Shown: positions 59,891-64,000 of the stretch, piece after piece
Position numbering within the stretch: position 1 is the stretch's first letter
Layout: each line of letters starts with the position of its first letter
Assembly: GCA_951217055.1 (NCBI GenBank)
Contig: OX578276.1
Coordinates: 120,908,979 to 120,972,978, forward strand
Direction: 5' to 3'
From: Gerris lacustris
Taxonomy: Eukaryota > Arthropoda > Insecta > Hemiptera > Gerridae
Length of the DNA: 64,000 nucleotides
The notes under the pieces: model-generated
The model's database searches: none
What the model was told of the DNA's origin: nothing
Seen by the model: only the letters and a program-made list of their open reading frames with translations
Made by a program: the position numbers and the translations under genes

Positions 59891-60139
59891 TTAGGATTTA
59901 TGCCTTCGATATTCTTGAAGGTATTTCTCTTCCAGGGTTTGTACCTTGGGTGACGAGCCACCCAAAAACTTTTTATATATTTATTAATCCTGTTTTATAA
60001 GTTCAAATAATAGTAGGTATTCCATCGACAAAAGGAAAAAAATCCCCAGTAACTGGCAAAACTGCTGCGTCAAATAAATATGCAAATTATAATTCATGCG
60101 TGTTTTGTACAATGTTTTTATAGATTCTGTTGTTTCTCT

Positions 60140-60345
60140 AAAATAGTTATTTATGTGACTTGGCAGTAAAATGGAATTTTACTGATGAGTGATTAAATTA
60201 GCTTAAAAGCCGGAGGCGAGAACAGGCTACAAAAATTAACTGCCGAAGCAGGTAATTTACCTAATTGACTGCCGAGGCAGAAAATGTTTCCTTTGCTGCC
60301 TTGTTGCATACAATATTTTATCTACAGACGGCCGAAAAATGAAAC
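60140..60345 (-). repeat. Dispersed repeat R7, copy 2
   Basis: Inverted relative of 29,805-30,040, with the short palindromes CTGCCGAAGCAG and CTGCCGAGGCAG and the shared word ACAATATTTTATCTAC. Confidence 0.5.
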
Positions 60346-60349
60346 TGAT

Positions 60350-61845
60350 AAAAATCTATCTTATTATATTTAATAAGTACGCCTGACAGTCAACTGACCA
60401 AGGCTATCGTATTGTTAAAAATGTTCATATTTAATTTAATTTATTGGTTAAAAAATAAACGATTATTATTATATTTATTAAATATGAATAATAATAATAA
60501 TAATACATTAACTAAAATAAATCCTAACACTTCAAAAAAATCAAAAACACTTGATTAAATAAATTAGCCAAGTCTCCCCCTGTCCAAGTAAGTTCTAGGT
60601 CTAATATATTCAGTACAAGTAAGGGATGTTTTTGTCTCTCTAGGAAACGGTTGGCTCTATTCTCTGTCCCTCACAAACTCAAACTTTTCTTTCCCAAATC
60701 ACTCTATACGTTTAAATTTAAAAACATTTTCTGACTTGGCAATTACTTAGCACAAATATGTTAAACCGGTTTTTTTATTTCATTTATATTTTCCTATGAT
60801 TTATATTAAGATTTTATTATTAAAAAACATTTTATGCAGTGTCGTATACAACTTTGTTTCCTCGTCCTGCGTAATTGCAAAGTAGGGATTGGGATTTCCC
60901 AAATCATTTCTTTGCATCTTGTTCTTTTTGAGCACATAATACCTACATATTAAATAAGAAGAGATAGAAAAGGTAAAGAAAGGACATAATAGGAAATAAA
61001 TAGTAACAGGAAGTAATTATCATTGCTTAGAGGAAGTGGTTTAAAACGAAAAGACTAAGTGGAAAACTATGTGACACGTGGGGTGTTCTCATTGAACTAA
61101 ACAATTACCTGGTGTACGAGTGCGGACGAGCGGGAAGTGTATGTTTACAATTTTTGAGCTCAATAACCAATAAAAATCAATCACTCTTATTCCAATATAA
61201 AATTATATTTGAGAGTAAAATAATATTTTAGTTTTGAAAATCTCTACTAGAAAGTGCTATCAGTGCAAGTTATATTTTTTCAATTTTTAATTAATTTTGC
61301 ATACCCAATTTTTCTATTAGCCTTGAGATTTTGTCATTTGTTTATTAAACTCTACCTATATACAAAATTTGAAGTTTCTAGGATTACTAATCAATAGATT
61401 AGTAACACAATAACAAAACTTTAGGCTCGTATAACTTATGAACTAATATAGGTGGAGGTGTGAAATTTTATTTCTGTTTCAGCTTGTAATAAACTCTAAC
61501 TTGAAATTAATTTTATATATCAAAGTAACTTTAATGAGACAATATAGAGGGGATCCCAAATGCCTTAAGATGGTTCCAGTAAAGGATGGTATGGCTCTAC
61601 TTGGCTTGGCCAGGGCACTTCCGTGTCCCCAGACTTTTTATTAAAAATATCGAATTAAAAAATAAAAATCAAATAAGGAGCTTTGGAATAATAAGTGAAT
61701 CTTAAACTGAATATATAGCAATGAATCAACAACAAAATACAAGACATGCATTCATAACAAACAAAATTTCTGAATGAAATAATGCATAAAACCATTAAAC
61801 AATTTATTTGTTTTCAACTAAGAAATTACTACAACTATTGAAGAT
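60350..61845. other. AT-rich DNA, nothing recognised
   Basis: No coding frame or element end was seen. ATT/AAT-rich microsatellites lie at 60,460-60,505. Confidence 0.4.
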
Positions 61846-62310
61846 ATTTTACTAATTAAACTATAATATGTAATATTATAGGAGAGATACAAAATTATTG
61901 GGTAATAAAAGTTAACAAAACCCATAGCTAGAGCTAGAGGATAAAGATAATATATATAAACTGTTTATGCCATCATTATAACAGTAAAAATTTGCTGCCT
62001 AGGCAGAATAAATTATTCCTGATTTTACTGTCTAGGCAGTAAAATTATTCCTGATTTTACTGTCTAGGCAGTAAAATTACATTTCCTTGCCCGAAATCTT
62101 AATAATGCCTCAAGAAGATTAAAAAAAAAGTCTCACCACTTTGATATTTCTTATCACTCGTTTGATAAGGAACTTGTTGATTTATATTTAAAAATCTAGT
62201 AACAAAGGCTAAATTTGGATGTAGGAGGCTTTTGCCTTGCTGAAAGTAACATAGTAGAAATATATAGTACCAAATATATATAAGAGTAGTTCTAGAAAGA
62301 AAATAAGAAG

Positions 62311-62510
62311 GGGAGCTAGCGTGGCCGTGTGGGTTAAACCACGTCTGCTCAGCCATCAATGGATCAGGAGGTCGTGGGTTCGATCCTTCGCCGTGATACT
62401 CTGATTTACATGGCTCACTATGATGGTGTGAAGTGGCTGGAACTCTCCACCACGGGGCTAGTAACAAGGGCCCGAATGAAGGCCTAATTGCTAGGTTCGA
62501 ACAAGTGGTT
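62311..62510 (+). repeat. tRNA-derived SINE
   Basis: A pol III A box region GTGGCCGTGTGGGTTAA (62,321-62,337) and a B box GGTTCGATCC (62,377-62,386) sit at tRNA-like spacing. The A-box region resembles serine/leucine tRNAs (TGGCCGAGTGGTTAA). A non-tRNA body follows. Its 3' end abuts the Copia pol stop, so the exact end is uncertain. The minus-strand ORF at 62,099-62,560 is a shadow. Confidence 0.8.
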
Positions 62511-62514
62511 CGTC

Positions 62515-64000
62515 CTACCCGTACTTGACAATTGGTTGCTTCAAACCTATGGCAAGCCAAAGTTTTCGCAGTCGTGGAGACATAAGTGGCTTTGTCAGTA
62601 GATCTGCTGATTGTTTTTCAGTTTCAATTTTCATGATGTCTATTTCTTTCTTTGTCACTAGCTCCCTGACTAAGAAATTACGAATCCTAATATGTTTTGT
62701 CCGGCGATGGTACGTTTAATGGCTGCCTCATTATCCATCATTAGCACCGGATTCCCTTTTAGTTGGGCCATACCCAGGTACAGCCTCTTGAGCCACACTA
62801 GTTCACGAGCCCCTTCACTAGCTGCATCACATCTCTGCTGCTTGGACTGAATCATCTTTTATGATTGGCGTGGTTACAGGGTGACAACCAGACATGTTGA
62901 ATCGTTCGAGGATTTTCTCAATATACCCACTCTGGTTGATCTTCACTGAACCATCTTTACTCCTACTAATTTGAACCTCCTTTTATCCTTATAAACAAGC
63001 AAGTATCAGCTGCACTTTTGGAGAAACCCATCTTTTCAAGATGATCTGCAAACCTTTTATGCCAGCACCTAGGAGCTTGCTTAAGACCGTACAGGCTTCT
63101 CTTAAGTTTGCAGACTCTTCCAGAGCCATCATTGTAGCCTTCAGGTTGTTCCATGAAGATGGTTTCTTCAAGATCACCATAGAGAAAGGCTGTAGTGACA
63201 TCTAGTTGAGTTAATCCCAAATTTTCATTTGCCGCTACACTCAGCAATGCTCGGAATGTACTTAGCCGTGCTACAGGACTAAAGGTTTGATCAAAGTCTC
63301 TTCCTTTCTTCTGTCGGAAACCTTTTACTACAAGTCTAGCCTTGAACTTGTTTACACTTCCTTCAGGATTAGTGTTCACTTTGTAAACCCATTTACATGG
63401 AATTGCTTTGAGGTTTTGTGGAGGATAAGCTAATTCCCAGGTTTGATTTTCCCCGAGGGAGTTCATTTCCTTTTCCATAGCCTCTCGCCATTTTTCATAG
63501 TCTCCACTTTTCAAAGCTTGAGTGTAGTTTTCTGGTTCAGCCACTTCGTTCACTTCAGTTGCAGCAGTCATGAAATCTTCATACTTCTTTGGCAAACGAA
63601 GCTTTGACCAATCTCTTAATCTCATGGTATGAGTACTCGATCTTAGAGAATACCGATCATCGTCTTGATTTTTATCAGTAGATTTGCCAGGTTCAGGTTA
63701 ATCGAAGCCTAAGAAATCTGATCCTGCATGTGAATCACTTTGGCTGTCAACTGCTTCCTCAGATGTTTGAAGATCTTCTCTTTCATTATTAATTGGAGCT
63801 TGTTCTTCTAGTTTCTCGTCTTCTTCAGTAGGAATTAAATTCAAGTTGTTATTTTTAGATAAGATTTCTTCCTTGAAGACTATCCCTCAACATCTCTTGA
63901 TCTTATTAGTCTGTTGACTTCTTCACACCACACTCGATAACCTTGAAAACCATAATAACCAACAAGCTTTCCTTTAATAGCCTTCTTATCAAACTTTTTC
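62515..64000 (-). pseudogene. pol: Copia pol, integrase end to RNase H
   Basis: The minus-strand element enters at the right edge with the integrase C-terminal region (KKAIKGKLVGYYG, YRVWCEEVNRLIRSRDV), has a Glu-rich linker, and then a long RT frame at 63,625-62,966 with KWREAMEKEMNSL, NKFKARLVVKGF, LDVTTAFLYGDLEE and SLYGLKQAPRCWH. After CLFIRIKG the frame shifts to INQSGYIEKILERFN, so the stretch that should hold the catalytic YVDD is deleted. A second gap joins KDDSVQ to CDAASEGARELVWLK (RNase H). The end reads RTKHIRIRNFLVREL and SADLLTKPL, stopping at 62,515. No LTR follows. Clearly a dead Copia element. Confidence 0.9.

Larger units (their letters stand above)
58738..62098. mobile_element. 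3.4-kb block bounded by inverted repeats
   Basis: 58,738-58,945 and 61,850-62,098 are inverted copies with outer ends GATTTC.GGCAAGGAAA. Shared words include GGGTAATAAAAGTTAACAAA-like and CTATAATATTA-like runs. The right arm is longer because a unit of about 30 bp with CTGTCTAGGCAGTAAAATT is repeated. The interior holds a LINE relic and an R7 repeat. It could be one composite element or two inverted copies of a repeat. Confidence 0.6.

Noticed and set aside
62099..62560. 153-codon minus-strand frame
   Set aside because: Antisense of the tRNA-derived SINE and AT-rich flank; no motif.

Overview
The window looks like AT-rich, intergenic or intronic DNA of an arthropod, most likely an insect. 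The evidence is the absence of any bacterial-type gene order and the set of decayed eukaryotic transposable elements: Ty3/gypsy, BEL/Pao and Copia LTR retrotransposons, a Penelope-like element, Jockey-type and other non-LTR retrotransposons, a hAT-type MITE and a tRNA-derived SINE. The species cannot be fixed by eye. No complete host gene is visible. The best host-gene signal is one possible 97-bp exon at 55,061-55,157 (+). Weaker coding-like segments lie at 2,624-2,799 (-), 22,574-23,140 (-) and 31,119-31,250.

Layout. 1-1,770: a dispersed repeat (R5) and AT-rich DNA. 1,806-4,794: an element with long inverted arms. 5,102-6,279: a 1,178-bp copy of the 5' end of the gypsy element found at 19 kb. 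6,795-7,205: two gypsy pol tails meeting head to head. 8,395-11,200: R1-family repeats and a 1.4-kb near-palindromic element. 11,331-15,145: another long-inverted-repeat element with gypsy protease/RT remains in its centre. 15,507-19,582: the best preserved coding unit, a minus-strand gypsy gag-pol with one LTR, a tRNA-Ser-type primer binding site, one frameshift and no 3' LTR. 20,313-22,443: a minus-strand Penelope-like element (RT C-terminus plus GIY-YIG endonuclease) broken by two nested insertions, one carrying a hammerhead-ribozyme-like core. 22,700-41,800: mostly non-coding, with R1 and R6 repeats, a perfect 39-bp hairpin, a clean hAT MITE and a GC-rich foldback element. 41,862-43,312: a three-unit RTE-like repeat. 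43,968-46,640: R5 again and a TIR element with internal tandem repeats. 47,215-48,790: a BEL/Pao gag relic next to Penelope-like hammerhead motifs. 49,128-53,680: R1 copies and two 5'-truncated LINEs. 53,700-58,440: the possible exon, an R1 copy with a 24-bp minisatellite, and a TA-flanked MITE. 58,738-62,098: a 3.4-kb inverted-repeat-bounded block containing a LINE RNase H relic. 62,311-64,000: a tRNA-derived SINE next to a Copia pol that runs off the right edge.

No gene set here works together as a pathway. The main theme is layered transposition: elements inserted into elements, many foldback structures, and a locally abundant family (R1) whose ends form hairpins and whose best-bounded copy sits between 51-bp direct repeats. 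R-names (R1 to R7) are labels made up for this window.
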